NCBI GenBank assembly: GCA_026874595.1
Contig: CM049313.1
Coordinates: 39,832,659-39,896,658, forward strand
Origin: Sipunculus nudus
Lineage: Eukaryota > Annelida > Sipuncula > Golfingiida > Sipunculidae
Direction: 5' to 3'
DNA: 64,000 bases
In this document: one piece after another, positions 53,201 to 64,000 of the stretch
How the letters are laid out: each line of letters begins with the position of its first letter
How positions within the stretch are numbered: the stretch's first letter is position 1
Made by a program: the position numbers and the translations under genes
Notes under the pieces: generated by a model
What the model was told of the DNA's origin: nothing
Database searches by the model: none
What the model saw: only the letters and a program-made list of their open reading frames with translations

Positions 53201-54151
53201 TTACTGGTAATGGATATTTATATTAAATTCTTGAATGGAAGGAGAATTCAAGGTTCATGAGTTATTTGAAGTACCATATTTTCAAGGATCAGCATATATT
53301 CATAGACATTTCCAAGATGCTGGTAACTCTGAACCATTTCCCCATGATTTATTATGTACATCAACATTGCACATGACAGGCTACAGTGAATACATGAAAG
53401 GTCAGAATCAAACAAATCTCACATCAGGCTTACACAAATTATTGTGATTAAATATCACAGTAAATATTCAAAGACATTACCAATGAGTAGCAGGCCTAAC
53501 TCAGCTCATTATCTCAAAATGTTCTTGGGTTTTTAAATGCAACTCACTGAAAGTGACCACAAACCAAGAACTATAAAATTACACTATTTTTTGAGGAACT
53601 AGGACATCAAGAAATATGAAAGAAAAGAAAATCGCTTCTCCTTAAAGCTACTCCTTTCTCATCTTTCAACATAAAATACTTTGATACATGATGGCATGAA
53701 AACTATGGATCAGATATTTTTTCTGAAAATCTTTGAAGAAGCTAGTGCCATGCTGGTTGATGGAGGAATAAGAAACTGTTTCATATATAATCACAAAATA
53801 AATATCCACCCAAAGTACATCATGAAAACTTTTCATTAAAGTGTAAATACTGTTGCAGCAACTTTTTTCCTTTTGAATCTGTTAAAATAATACAATAAGG
53901 GTTTTAGAATCAGCCGTTACTCAAAAGAGATGACATACCTTGATATAGTTCTGACATGTTGACAGCGGCAGGCCGACCAGGCTCACCCCATTAACGGATA
54001 TTATCTGGTCCCCGATGTTGAGCTGGCCGCACCGTGCTGCGGCTCCAGTTGGGTTCATATTAGCCAGCACGACGGTAGGCACCATAGATCCCCAGCCAGA
54101 CTCCACAATCACCACACCCAATGGCTCCCCTTTCAATTTTGGTGTAATCAC
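44219..54151 (-). CDS. APBA-like: Mint/X11 (APBA, LIN-10) scaffold gene, 3' part: PDZ1-PDZ2 and C-terminus
   Basis: Neuronal and secretory-pathway adaptor; family members bind Munc18, APP-type receptors and presynaptic channels. Four exons joined on the minus strand, 54151-53939, 52948-52829, 45237-45097 and 44290-44219, all in phase 0, give 181 residues plus stop. PDZ1 shows [20 protein letters not shown] and [23 protein letters not shown]2 shows [17 protein letters not shown] and [20 protein letters not shown]. The C-terminus is DTPHYI, equivalent to QPVYI of human X11. The PTB domain and N-terminal region are not in the exons I could find, so the gene continues beyond 64000 or in exons I missed. 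Direction converges on the CLC gene. Confidence 0.95.
44291..45096. other. Mint intron, nothing recognised
   Basis: AT-rich unique sequence. Confidence 0.5.
45097..45237 (-). CDS. APBA-like: Mint exon encoding most of PDZ2
   Basis: Minus-strand acceptor TATTTACAG, donor GAG|GTAAGT. Encodes [38 protein letters not shown] and SMLATSVGE: core strands and the alpha-B helix of PDZ2, nearly matching vertebrate X11. Confidence 0.95.
45238..46405. other. Mint intron proximal to cassette 1
   Basis: AT-rich. A roughly 110-bp imperfect duplication near 46065-46250 (CTTCTATGTGACACACAGAG / CTTCTATATGACACACATAG) is visible. No gene. Confidence 0.5.
46406..47880 (+). mobile_element. Hairpin-ended tandem-core element, cassette 1 (diverged)
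   Basis: Starts AACTAGAACACGGGTAG and ends in a near-perfect hairpin whose stems are GTATCCGC (47846-47853) and GCGGATAC (47868-47875), with AAAAC/GTTTT inside. The core has several diverged monomers of about 140-150 bp carrying GGTGGCGCCACC-like palindromes. Same architecture and ends as 48981-51832. It resembles non-autonomous bivalve elements with a tandem core (pearl or Helitron-like), by structure only. Confidence 0.65.
47881..48600. other. Mint intron between elements, nothing recognised
   Basis: Unique AT-rich DNA. Confidence 0.5.
48601..48674 (+). mobile_element. 3' end fragment of TAGCTCAG-hairpin element
   Basis: GACAGATGG-type sequence followed by CTATAGCTCAGATGAGTG and TCAGCTGAGCTAA. 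Same terminal hairpin as at 59870 and 61436. The 5' part is not recognised. Confidence 0.55.
48981..51832 (+). mobile_element. Hairpin-ended tandem-core element, cassette 2 (homogenised core)
   Basis: Starts AACTAGAATACGGGTAG with an internal GTAGTCG/CGACTAC hairpin and ends with stems GTATCCGC (51798-51805) and GCGGATAC (51820-51827) followed by AATTA, as in cassette 1. The core is a near-perfect 280-bp tandem array. It encodes nothing convincing: recurring 70-residue minus-strand frames are the repeat itself. It sits in a Mint intron. Confidence 0.7.
49512..51570. repeat. Nested satellite: 131/149-bp halves, 280-bp unit, 560-bp alternation
   Basis: Each 280-bp unit contains two GGTGGCGCCACC palindromes (for example 50154 and 50285, then 50434), splitting it into 131- and 149-bp halves that still share AAAGCT, TCCA, AATTT, GTCAA and GAGATATGAG landmarks. 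Units alternate between GAGCTTTGATG with GATGTATACGC and GAGCTTGGATG with GATGTTTACGC, showing a 560-bp higher-order period. Confidence 0.9.
51833..52828. other. Mint intron distal to cassette 2, nothing recognised
   Basis: Unique sequence up to the donor of the PDZ1-PDZ2 linker exon. Confidence 0.5.
52829..52948 (-). CDS. APBA-like: Mint exon: end of PDZ1, linker, start of PDZ2
   Basis: Minus-strand acceptor ACATGACAG, donor GTG|GTAAGT, 40 codons. Encodes [20 protein letters not shown] and [20 protein letters not shown]. The very short interdomain linker (SCPPV) is typical of X11/Mint PDZ tandems. Confidence 0.95.
52949..53938. other. Mint intron, nothing recognised
   Basis: AT-rich unique sequence. 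Confidence 0.5.
53939..54151 (-). CDS. APBA-like: Mint exon encoding PDZ1
   Basis: Minus-strand acceptor TTTTTTACAG, donor AAG|GTATGT, 71 codons. Encodes [40 protein letters not shown] and [29 protein letters not shown] is the carboxylate-binding loop region of PDZ1. Confidence 0.95.
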
Positions 54152-57100
54152 CTGTAAAAAAGTAACGCAGCTCTGCCATTACTGCAATTTCATGTAATAG
54201 CTTCAGACAAGACCTTGTTTCCTAAACCTGGGTTGCAATGCTGGTTTGATATCCATTAACAGAATATTAAATTGTCCTCAGCAACTTTAACTCAGTGGTA
54301 ACTGTACTTTGATTTCCAATTCATGGAACATATGGTCCAGTTTTTCTGCTAAGTGTCAAGTTAATTTTAGAAGCCTCCACACAGTGTCAACACTTCAGAA
54401 GGAAACTGAAATTAAGCCGTAGTTTGGTCTGTGTATGAACTACTGTTAAAAGTGGTCTTACATTATAATAGCAGGGAATAACACTTAATAGTAATAAAAA
54501 ATACTCTTTTCTTTACTACATAAAGTAATGTGGGAGGTTGATATACTGAGATAAACTCCTTTTTTTGTATATTTTATATTGCTTCATCTAGTCAGTTTCA
54601 ACAAAACAATGAAGCTACAAGCATGCAGGTATCAGTCTTTGGGATTTACTTATAGAGGCAAAGTAGTGAAAGGCTGATAAAAAAAAGGAGTAAGAAACAT
54701 AATATTCTGAAATCAAGTGAGTTTACAATGACACTGATTGCTGGAAAAGGTAACATTTTCCTTGTCTTATATCAGTCTGTTTCAATTTCAGTTTTTCTGT
54801 CTGTTCTACTGGGCCTGTTTATTTCTGTAGCTTCTTTCAGTAGCATTAAGAGCTGGCAAAACCAAAGCAGCTACTGCAGGCACTGTCATGTGTTGGTTTA
54901 ATTTAAAAGTATATGAGAAGAAAATTGGGTTTCTAATCGGCTTCTGCAGGCACCATAAAGCTTTCACTTAATTCATCATGTATATACAAATAAATTAAGT
55001 CTTCCATTGAGTTTAATGCAGCAAGCAGGCCAAAGCAACAACAAAACCAAGCTGTTACGACCATGGTACACACACATATCTGGGCTCAGACCTAATAAGG
55101 ATGCCTGGAGCGGTTTGGAGGGTGGTGTACATTGATAGATAATGCCATTTCAAGGATTATGCATTTTTCATTGTAGCACAGATATCTTGTGGCCTCTTGT
55201 AAATTGGACTGCAGCCACAAAACTAAGAAACTAATTTTGTTGGAAAATACTTGATCAATAAATGATGCACCTTGTTCTATCAGGATTACTGCTGCAACTT
55301 GTTCTTTCAGGATCAGTGCTGCATACCAGCTATTACCAATCAGTGTGAACAAACTGTATTTGCAACACAAAAGAAAGTGAATTCTTTTCCCAGATGTATA
55401 TTTTAGAAATTTGCTTCTGTAACAATGTGCTTCTACCAATTACCATATAAAATCTTAATAGTGTACTCTCTGTGAATATTATCAAGTTGGAGCTGACAAA
55501 ACATCAGCTTGCTAAAAAGAAAGAAAAACGTTAAGTGAAATTTAAACAATAATAAGAAAAGAAAATTCTGAGACCTATAATATTCCAGCAAAATTAAGGA
55601 AAATAGAAACCTTTTACAAGAGCCAAGATTAAACTTTGAAATACTATATATATAAGGAACAGGGATTATTGGACAGGTGATAGCTTTGCTGGCGCTGACT
55701 TAAAACATGTTTTACTTCATGGCTATAACAGCATGTGCTTGGTGTTTTATGACACATGGTTCAAATTAATTTTGTTTTATGTAATCTATCTTCCATTTTC
55801 ACTGCTTCTACTTGAGTATCAGATGTCTGTGATAATCACAGTTTGTCTGGTCTTCCTTTTAATTGTATTACCTGAGGTTTGGATTCTGTTGTATACTTTC
55901 TAATTATCAACATTTTTCTGAAATGTATATCCTACGATACTATATGCTATAAGTTTTTAATATTCTTATGAACAGAATTGTGTGTAAATATCTTTATGAC
56001 AGCACAATGTGTTTCTATTCTTACAATCAATTAGATTTTAATAATCATATAATTTTTTTTTGGGGGGGGGGGGGGGGGTTGTCAGCACTGTTTTATGTGA
56101 CAGACCTTATAATTAACACAACATGTGCACCTATCTGCATATTAATAAGTCAAAATTCCGTGATTTGACCCCTATTCAGTTTCAACAATTCAATATGAAC
56201 AGTATAAAGTAAGACCATCATCCTTTATCTATGATGAGGTTGGGAAACAGAGAAGTGGTTCAGGTGCTTAACTACAGAACAAAAGGTCCGTAGCTCAGAC
56301 CAAGCCAGAGCCTGCAGGAATAACAATGATTTCTCAATCAATTCTATATAGAAAGATCTGCCAGAGCTAATGTCTTAATGTATCATTCATTGCAAATTGT
56401 TACCTGCATCCTCATTCAACAGGCAGTGTCACCAACAGGTAAATTATGGTCCGAACTTTTAATAAAATATTTGTTTATAAAAGAAACCTGAAGACAATAC
56501 AGCAGTCAAAGACCACAACCTCCACCATGGTCCTAATCACACTCTGCATTGTACACAAATTTATCTTTATATAACAACTCCAGCATGGGTCAAGTCTAGA
56601 ACAAAGCTACCTCCTCCCGAATACCAATGAATGACTCTGGACCTTGAAATGACAAAGAAACAGCTATATGTCACAATGGTAAAGAATCCTAAGCCTAAAT
56701 TCCAAATTTAATGAATTATTGTTCCTTGGGTGTTATCATAACCCGTAATGAAATTTCGTTTAAAATCCCGTCACAACTGTCCACGCTTTGTTCAAGTTGC
56801 TAAAAGACAAACCAAGGGCAAAAGGTAATATCTTTCCACCTGTTGGAGGAATAAGAACAGAGTTGCTATGGTAATCAGAATACCATAGATAACAATTTGG
56901 CAAAAATGTTCCTCTGACAAATAAAGGAATTTCCCAGACAGAGACAATCCAGAAATTCAATTTCAAACCTGCTGCCTTTTCAATGATTGAAAAAAAGAAG
57001 ATTTTAAATAACCAAAGTAAATAATTAACAATTTTCTTCCAATTTCCACTTTCTATCAGGGTGTTTATTAAACCTTTTTTATTAAAACAATATGGGCCTG

Positions 57101-58740
57101 TTTATTGCACCAGAGCTCATGTTCTTTGGTGACAAGCACTGAATCTTGGTTATAATTATTAATAGGTCCAATCTCATAACCAGAGTCTTTTTTTACTGGG
57201 CTAACAGTGGAAAACACACACTAATTAAACCAAAGCTGTTGTAATCAATTAAGGTTTCCCCATAATGCTACGAATCCTAGAGGGTCATTAATTAAGTGAA
57301 GTAGAGAGAAAAAGACTACTCTATTTCTTGTGAGATATCATTTCCTGTTACCAGCTTTCCTTCTTAAAAGGTAGCGCGGTTTCATCCAATGATGTATTTG
57401 CCTCTTATTGTTGTTAACACCTCCATCATATTAGATCAATATTTCAAGTTACCCATTAAAATCAGTGATGTCATCATGTGACCCAGATTAATAAGGTGAG
57501 AAGATGTCTAATGGAACACTATCCATTTAGATTCCCTTAACAACAGAGGTCTGAACCAATAAAGTAAATTATAATTAATTAACACAAATCTGGCAGTAGT
57601 ACTGGATGGCAGATATGTGTGTGTGTTTGTGACTGGGCTATAAAGTTTGTCTTTTTTCAATTTCTGCAAAGGTCAAATCAAAGCACATCATATATTTGAA
57701 TTATAATTTTTTAAAATCATAAGTACATGAAAACAAGGAAATACATGCAAGAATTATTGAGAAACAGGTGCTTCTGCATGAATTTTTATTCAATATAAGC
57801 CAACTGTACTGCACTTTTATAAAAGATGGTAATATTTATTCAGAAATATTTGACCCAATCCTTTACAAGATTACATAAATATACATCCAACTGCATTCAC
57901 TTTAACTGTTCTTGAGATAATATGATCAAAAGGAATTAAAAGATGGTTGCCTGGTGGCCATATGGGACTTCTGACAAGTCTGAAATCAGACAACAAACAT
58001 TCTCTAAATCGGACCAAACATTAAAGAAAAATTACTGAAACTGCACTGAAGAAAGAATTTCTAAGGTGGCTAACTGGCAGACATAATGGATTTCTGACAA
58101 GTATGACATTTGATATCCCACATTCTCCAATAAGAGACCAAACTTGGGGCAAATTATCCAGTAATGAATGCCCAAAATAATTCAAAAGGCATGTCCAGGC
58201 CCTCATATCAGATTTATAGATATGCAATTGTAAAAAGTGTAAGTCCAATATTTTTTATTATCACTCTGCTTTTCAATGGAGTCAGCAGGGTAGGTAAACT
58301 GCCAAACCTGAAAGAAAAGAAATGCAGAAAGCATGACTAAGAGTCTTGAAATAAAACAAAAAGCCATCCTAAATCAAGGTACACATCCACATATAATGAG
58401 AACAAACACTTGCTTTTATATGTGGTGATATATATTAAAATATTCAGATATCTAGGAAACTAAGTTTATTGCTAGGATTTCATAAAATAAACTGCAAAAT
58501 GTTCCCATCATCTTATAAATCAGTAGCTAAACCTTAACACTTAACTCTCATAGTCTTAATGCCTGGCTGAAGTATTCCAACAACAGTGTTTTTGTTATGA
58601 AGTAACGAGGTACTTTATCACTGAGCCTTATCACTTAATAGGCTGATACAAAAGGGAGTCATATGTCACCAGTGTCACTCACAATTACAGCCACACAGGG
58701 AGAATTACCAGCTGGAGTGGGATGGTTATACATACAAGAA
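54152..58740. other. Mint upstream intron
   Basis: AT-rich unique sequence with a T-run/G17 tract at 56053-56078. I searched for the PTB-PDZ linker exon and did not find it. Confidence 0.45.
56062..56078. repeat. Poly-G tract (17)
   Basis: Seventeen G directly after a run of nine T. Confidence 0.9.
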
Positions 58741-59870
58741 AAATAGAGATGGTCTATAAAATAAGTAATTGTGAACATCCCTGACCTATGACCTTGGCCT
58801 TTTGCCCATATATCAACTGGATTCTTTCTAAATGATGGGTAACTACTAACCACTTAAATCTGGTGTAATTACTTGGCAACCAATGGGTGAATAACTTTGA
58901 CCTGCAACCTTTAACCTGCTGACCAGCTGACCCCAAAATCAATAAGTTATTTATTCAAGCAAAAAGACTCATAAATATGAAGTTTGAGTCAAACTGAGTG
59001 ATGCATAGATGTGGCATATGTGAAAGACTGAAGGTTTGGGTTGAACAGTTACACTTGAAATATGCTCACAAGCATTTAGAACAATTGAATATTGTGACCT
59101 TGACCTTTGACTTTTTGACCTCAACATCAATAGGCTTCTTCCCTTATTGGTAGGTAAGCCATATAAGACAGATGGAAGGTACAGATTGAAAAGTTTGCCT
59201 GAAAATGACTCCACGCAAGAAGTGGGCGCTGTGAACTTGACCTTTGACCTCAAAAATCAACAGGTCTTTTCCCCTGTTGGCAGAGAAGTGATATCAGTGC
59301 TAGAAGGTTTGGAATGAAAAGTCTAGCTTGAAATGTGTCCACAACCTTTTCAAAGAAGTGGGTCCTTCGACCCTGACCTTTGACCTTGTGACCTCAAAAT
59401 CTATAGGATTCTTCTCCAACTTAGTAGGTGAGCTATATGTGAAAAATCAAAGAATTGGGATGAAAGGGTTGGCTTAAAATGCATCCACAGGCTTTTCAAA
59501 GAAGAGGCTCCTGTGACCTTGACCTTTGACCTTTTGACCTCAAAAAAATTATGGTTCTTCCCCTGTTGGTAGGTGAGCTGTATGTGAAAGATGGAAGGTT
59601 TGGGGTGAAAATTTTGTCTCAAAGAGTTATTTCTGGGGGGTGCAAACACACCCCATAACTTCAAGAATATAGGTCGCAGTGACCTTATTTCAGGTTTGCA
59701 AGGAGATCTTTTTATAACCTCTAAGACTGCATAGGGTTCATGGCCCTAGCCCCTACGGTTACGATTTGTGCCCTGCTAACGGACGGACGGCCGGCCGGAC
59801 GGACAGACGGAAGGACGACGGACAAAGACCCATCGCTATAGCCCAGCATGACTGAAAGTCAGCTGAGCTA
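58741..59870 (+). mobile_element. Tandem-core element with DR1-like motifs and 3' hairpin
   Basis: About 140-bp monomers carry GTGACCTTGACCTTTGACCT-type cores at 59101, 59238, 59374 and 59520, with older copies near 58782. The array passes into a unique tail (CCCTACGGTTACGATTTG, GGACGGACGG-type run) and ends with CTATAGCCCAGCATGACTG and GTCAGCTGAGCTAA at 59870. The 5' boundary is uncertain. Confidence 0.6.
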
Positions 59871-61320
59871 AAAACAACAAGCATTATATTACTGGGGTTG
59901 CTGAAACATTAGGATTATTACTGTAATTATACAAACATATATGACACCTAAGTATGTGTGATCACATATGAATGCAGAAAAGTTAAATAATAAAGTTCAA
60001 GACATGCTGGCCAGAATGTTTGAAAAACAGAATGAAATGGTACACTAGAAACCTTTGATCTGTGCAATTTATGAAACGAGGGACCAATGGGTTATGGCGC
60101 TCAGCTGATTGTGACAGTTATAACTGAATCACCATAGATTTTTTGAAGTTGCAATAAAAATACTATCCTCAGTGCTCAGGAACTAGGGCTCAATGACCGG
60201 GGGTGGGGGGAGGGGTGGGGAAGTGTTACAACACCTTTGGATATAAATACAGAATTAAATTCAATGGTGCTTACAGGGACTGGTGGGAGTTATAGCACCT
60301 CTGCATATACGTAAAGGATAAAATTTAATTTAAATGAAATTATTTTTAAATATTTAAAAACAGGCAGAGAGATGGAAAACAAAGCAAATAACTTAAATTT
60401 CAAATCTACTGTGACAGGAAAATAATGAACAAATATTTACATTAGATCCTATTTTTTCTTTTGTGAAGTCATTTTTTTAAGTTTATAAATTTATTATATG
60501 TTTACAGTATATCATATATATCTGAATATTTAAAATGATTCACAAATCTTAATTGCATCAACATTTATACTTAATTTAGTCAGGTAACATCACATTATGC
60601 ACACAGATATATGCAAGCACGATTATATGAAAATAACACTCCAGAATTTACAATTTTAAATTGCACCTTTATTCATTCATGATTTGTTTCATATATTATC
60701 AAATTATGCCTACTGATGGGTTAAATTATATTTTGTTTAATTATTTTAAAGGAAATAATTAAAAAAAAATGCTACATCAGAACAATGTGGCATCTCTTGG
60801 ATTACTTCTTGAATTAATATTTCAAGAAAAATTGTGCACATTGGATCAAAAACAGCTTTACATTTAAAGAAATAATTAGGTACCAATTTTATATTTTTAT
60901 TAATATTTTAAAAAATTTAAAAGATTTTGATTTAATTTTGGGTATACAATTAAAATTTGATTAATTTAAATTATATGACTGAAAAAAGTCCCTAACTTTA
61001 ACATTTTTTTGTATTAAGTGACTAAATATTTTTCCTGATTTTTTACAAAGTGCAATATGTTTTGGCCCATAACTTTCTTAAATTATATAATACAGACCTA
61101 ATTTCTGGCATGTCCATAGTAACTATATTGAGGAATATTTATGGTAAATATAAGGAAAAACAGATGAGTGGTTTTGATATTAAGCTGTCCTGCAGTGTGA
61201 AAATAGGTTTTTAATAAAAAATTAAGGTTTTTCCTAAATTGCTCAAAGGAACAAAGTCGCAAAGACCCAGTTTTCGGCTTGGTAGGAGATCTTGGGGACA
61301 TTTAACATTATGCCGAATTG
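59871..61320. other. Mint upstream intron, very AT-rich
   Basis: No gene seen. Parts of 60300-61300 may belong to the element ending at 61436. Confidence 0.4.
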
Positions 61321-61436
61321 AGGATTCCTAGGTCTTAGGGTTTTAAAATGTGATACATCTACAGACGGATGGACAGATGGACGATGGACAATGGACCACA
61401 ACTATAGCTCAGATGACTTATAGTCAGCTGAGCTAA
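61321..61436 (+). mobile_element. 3' end of TAGCTCAG-hairpin element
   Basis: Stem TAGCTCAG (61405-61412) pairs with CTGAGCTA (61428-61435), with an inner TGAC/GTCA pair. It is preceded by a GGACAGATGG-type run, like the copies ending at 48674 and 59870. Confidence 0.55.
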
Positions 61437-62490
61437 TAAAACTAACTTGCCTGAGTTGTACAGAATATCAAGTGTACTTGACTCTCAACAAAAAACATGA
61501 ACAGACAGGGCAGAATCAAGATGGAAGAATAATAATCAATTCTAAGATGAACCAGAGAAATAAAAAGATACCATAAAACATACACTGGCATAAAGAAATA
61601 ACCATAGTTGATAAGGATATTAAAATTATATTTTACGAAGTTATGATAAAATAGTTGTCAGAAAAACTAATACAACTATCATTTCATGATATTTTTTTTT
61701 ATTTTTAAATTTCATGATACATTACATGACTTTTTAATAATTTTAAGGGTACTTGTTAGGACCATTTGATTTGTGGGCACCAGTTGGCTAAGTGAAACAA
61801 TATCTTGTGAACTGATTATAAGTATACATGCAAGGATTGGTAATTTTAATGAAGAACACATCAAATGTTGGTGTTGATGTCAAAAAGGGTCAAGGATATT
61901 GTTTTCCTCCGGTCAGTTAATTGTTCCAGTGGACAGATTAGCTCCTCATTAAGACAACACTTGAGGATTCACTCCCTGTACAAGCAGACTTGTTCCTATA
62001 ATCCAACAATTTCTTTTCTTACTGTAATACATGTGTCTGATCCTGGCAGAGGTAATTTGGTATCTAATGAGGCCCCTCATGCTCAGAAGCAAAATCATAA
62101 AGACCATCTCATGACTGATTTCTTTGTTTCTGTCCCACTGAATGTTAGGAGCAGTATCAGATTCTGTGTGTTATTGACCTATCCCTGAACTCTATGCGAC
62201 CTTAATCGCATATTCATACAAAGAATCAACATAGGCATGGGACTAAGGAGCAACCAATCAGGTGACCTTAAACATTGTAAAGCGTCAATCATCTGACAAA
62301 ACCAAAATTTTGCATAATTTGACAGAGCTCTGTCAAACAGAACACGTGTAGTCTGTAAATACTACCAGTACCCATGTCGTCATGTTTTTTTTTTATATTT
62401 TACCATACGAAGGAGACAGTATAAAAAGTTTCTAAGCTATAGGTTGCGGGAGCCATTCCTCCAACTACTGAGTGAATAATAATGTCTTAC
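61437..62490. other. Mint upstream intron or flank, nothing recognised
   Basis: AT-rich; no conserved exon. Confidence 0.4.
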
Positions 62491-62674
62491 CTGGCACGTA
62501 ATTCGTATGAGACAAATAATCCAATATATTGCAACACAGTTCATATATGACTGCAATATAGTAAACAATGGTCAGGTGATACGAGTTGATGACGTCAGTC
62601 AATACCACGTCATGCGCCATCACCCTTTGTGACGTTATTATTATGTTATAATCAGCTCTCGCTACCATGGGCAT
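62491..62674 (-). other. Candidate minus-strand 5' exon (alternative promoter)
   Basis: On the minus strand a segment ends at GCCAG|GTAAGA, a strong donor, and lies just downstream of a CRE-like cluster. It has an open frame from 62674, but its exit phase (1) does not fit the PDZ1 exon (phase 0). If transcribed it could be a 5' UTR exon or join an unseen exon. Confidence 0.22.
62590..62635. promoter_or_regulatory. Cluster of CRE-like sites
   Basis: A perfect palindromic TGACGTCA at 62590-62597, ACGTCA at 62607-62612 and TGACGT at 62630-62635 within 46 bases. CREB/ATF-type binding is possible; function is inferred. Confidence 0.35.
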
Positions 62675-64000
62675 GGAAGTCCATAAGTGTAGGAGCGTTT
62701 TGGGGGCTCATTATAATAATAAAGTTAAAAGGGCGGAGCTTTTGGGCTGTGGTGGACAGGTCATTTTCCTATTATTGGGAAAGACTGAGTACCAGAAGTA
62801 ATTTATTTGAACATTAAGGATAATGCTAGGATTTTGACATATGGCTGTATGATCATATTTTTTTATCACAAAACATTGTTACTGAGAAATATATTATAAC
62901 ACTACTAACAGCCACATCATGCTCATAAATGTCTGTACATTATATCAATATTACCATGACTAATTAATAGCTGAATAAGTAGAAAACTGTTGAACTAATA
63001 ATGCTTAAACATGAAAGAAGTCATATATATGTAAAAGACCAGTTTAGTTATGCAAAAATATAATAAATAAGGTAATATACCAGATAAAAATTTAATACCT
63101 GAAATAATCTGAGCTTTAAAATTTTTGTACCTGGACAAATGAGATAATCAGGAACTGAGAAAAGGAAAGAAAAAAATAAATAGACCAAAAAGGAATATAT
63201 TATTAATAAAATATGGTAAGTACATTAATTAGTCATGGAACGTTTTTCATATTCATACACATGTACAAATTGGATCATAATGGGATATACTCAAGTTATC
63301 AAATTAATTAATATCAGTTAATACATGGTTGGTTTTGACTGATCAGGCCTCCAGCATTCAAAGTCACAGGCGGCCCGCAGGAAACTTAGCAGGAAACTTA
63401 GTTTGTCTCGGAACCACCTGCCTGGGGGCTATTTTGTTATAGGCTGCGGTCACACTGACTGATTAAGGGCTATGTCATACATTTTTCAGGTCTTTGAAGT
63501 ATAATTTTCTCCTAATTCTTGGAAGTGAAGCATACATATGCAGAAGGCAGTAAGTACCGGTGGACCCTTTCCTCCATGACAACAAATCTGGGACCATCAC
63601 AGATTCGTATGTTTTATATAAATAAATGTCCTTGGGGATAAAACACCTGTTGTTATGTGCTGGGCTGTCTCCTGTGCTTTCAGTGCTGCTTCTAGATTCC
63701 TCCTGTCAGCAGCCAATCTCTAAGCCAGCAACAGCAGCTGATAATCTGCATCTCTGGCTGGAATCATGCTGAGACACCCAGAGGGGTTCCCTGCCTCTAA
63801 TATATATGTCTGGCATACTGAAGAATCAAGCTATTCTTACTGGCTGCATTTTTTCCAGTCACATCTGAATCAACACATCATGGATCTGATTATAAATACT
63901 GTGCCGTCTTTGGATCACTGCCCTCTCCTGACCTCTACCTCACCTCTGTGTTGTCATGGCTTCACATCTGTAACTGACCGTGGTTTTGAATAAGAGACAA
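62675..64000. other. End of window, nothing recognised
   Basis: Unique AT-rich sequence. Open frames of 60-75 codons have no splice or family support. Confidence 0.4.

Noticed and set aside
58240-58320. Minus-strand segment after CTTTCTTTCAG as a Mint exon
   Set aside because: A good-looking acceptor, but no frame matches X11/Mint and no donor fits.
63540-63620. Minus-strand short frame (VMEERVHRYLLPS) as a Mint upstream exon
   Set aside because: Only about 35 codons, flanked by a stop, with no resemblance to the X11 PTB-PDZ linker.

Overview
The window is invertebrate nuclear DNA. It is AT-rich, its introns are long and full of microsatellites, and it holds two recognisable protein-coding genes arranged tail to tail. 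Several intronic repeats resemble dispersed families I associate with bivalve molluscs: cassettes with tandem cores and hairpin ends, a GACCTTGACCTTTGACC array, and a TAGCTCAG...CTGAGCTA 3' hairpin. A bivalve or other lophotrochozoan is the best guess, but this is family-level recognition and not a database match. I see no bacterial, viral or CRISPR content.

Gene 1 (+ strand, 594-38189) is a complete CLC-family Cl-/H+ exchanger of the CLC-6/CLC-7 (lysosomal/endosomal) group. I could place 21 common coding exons, encoding 835 residues, and all of them join in frame. Three candidate first exons (594-788, 8043-8129, 18453-18560) each have an in-frame stop upstream of the ATG and a phase-0 donor, giving predicted proteins of 900, 864 and 871 residues. 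Residues in the notes are numbered on the 871-residue form. The selectivity motif GSGIP (218-222), gating glutamate E262, proton glutamate E331, GLFIP (604-608), the helix-R tyrosine Y693 and two C-terminal CBS domains are all present. An unusual histidine/glycine-rich loop sits at residues 457-538.

Gene 2 (- strand, 54151 down to 44219) is the 3' part of a Mint/X11 (APBA, LIN-10) scaffold gene: four exons carrying the PDZ1-PDZ2 tandem and the C-terminal tail ending HYI. The PTB domain and N-terminus lie outside the window or were not found. The two 3' ends converge around 39.5-40.8 kb.

Region by region: 1-19.4 kb holds the alternative first exons and long first introns with a three-copy tandem repeat (2.4-4.5 kb), a tRNA-derived SINE, an inverted-repeat element and long poly-G tracts. 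The interval 19.4-38.2 kb is the CLC exon series, and several of its introns carry minisatellites abutting or containing splice sites. The interval 38.2-44.2 kb holds both 3' UTRs. The 45.2-52.8 kb Mint intron carries two related hairpin-ended cassettes, one with a nested 140/280/560-bp repeat. The interval 54-64 kb is upstream Mint intron with a second tandem-core element rich in DR1-like motifs.

The most unusual observations are the His-rich loop, an isoform-restricted acidic dileucine motif, and tandem repeats that copy splice sites of the CLC gene: seven donors in a row at 37153-37381 and arrays of acceptor-like units at 27.2-28.4 and 32.3-32.6 kb.
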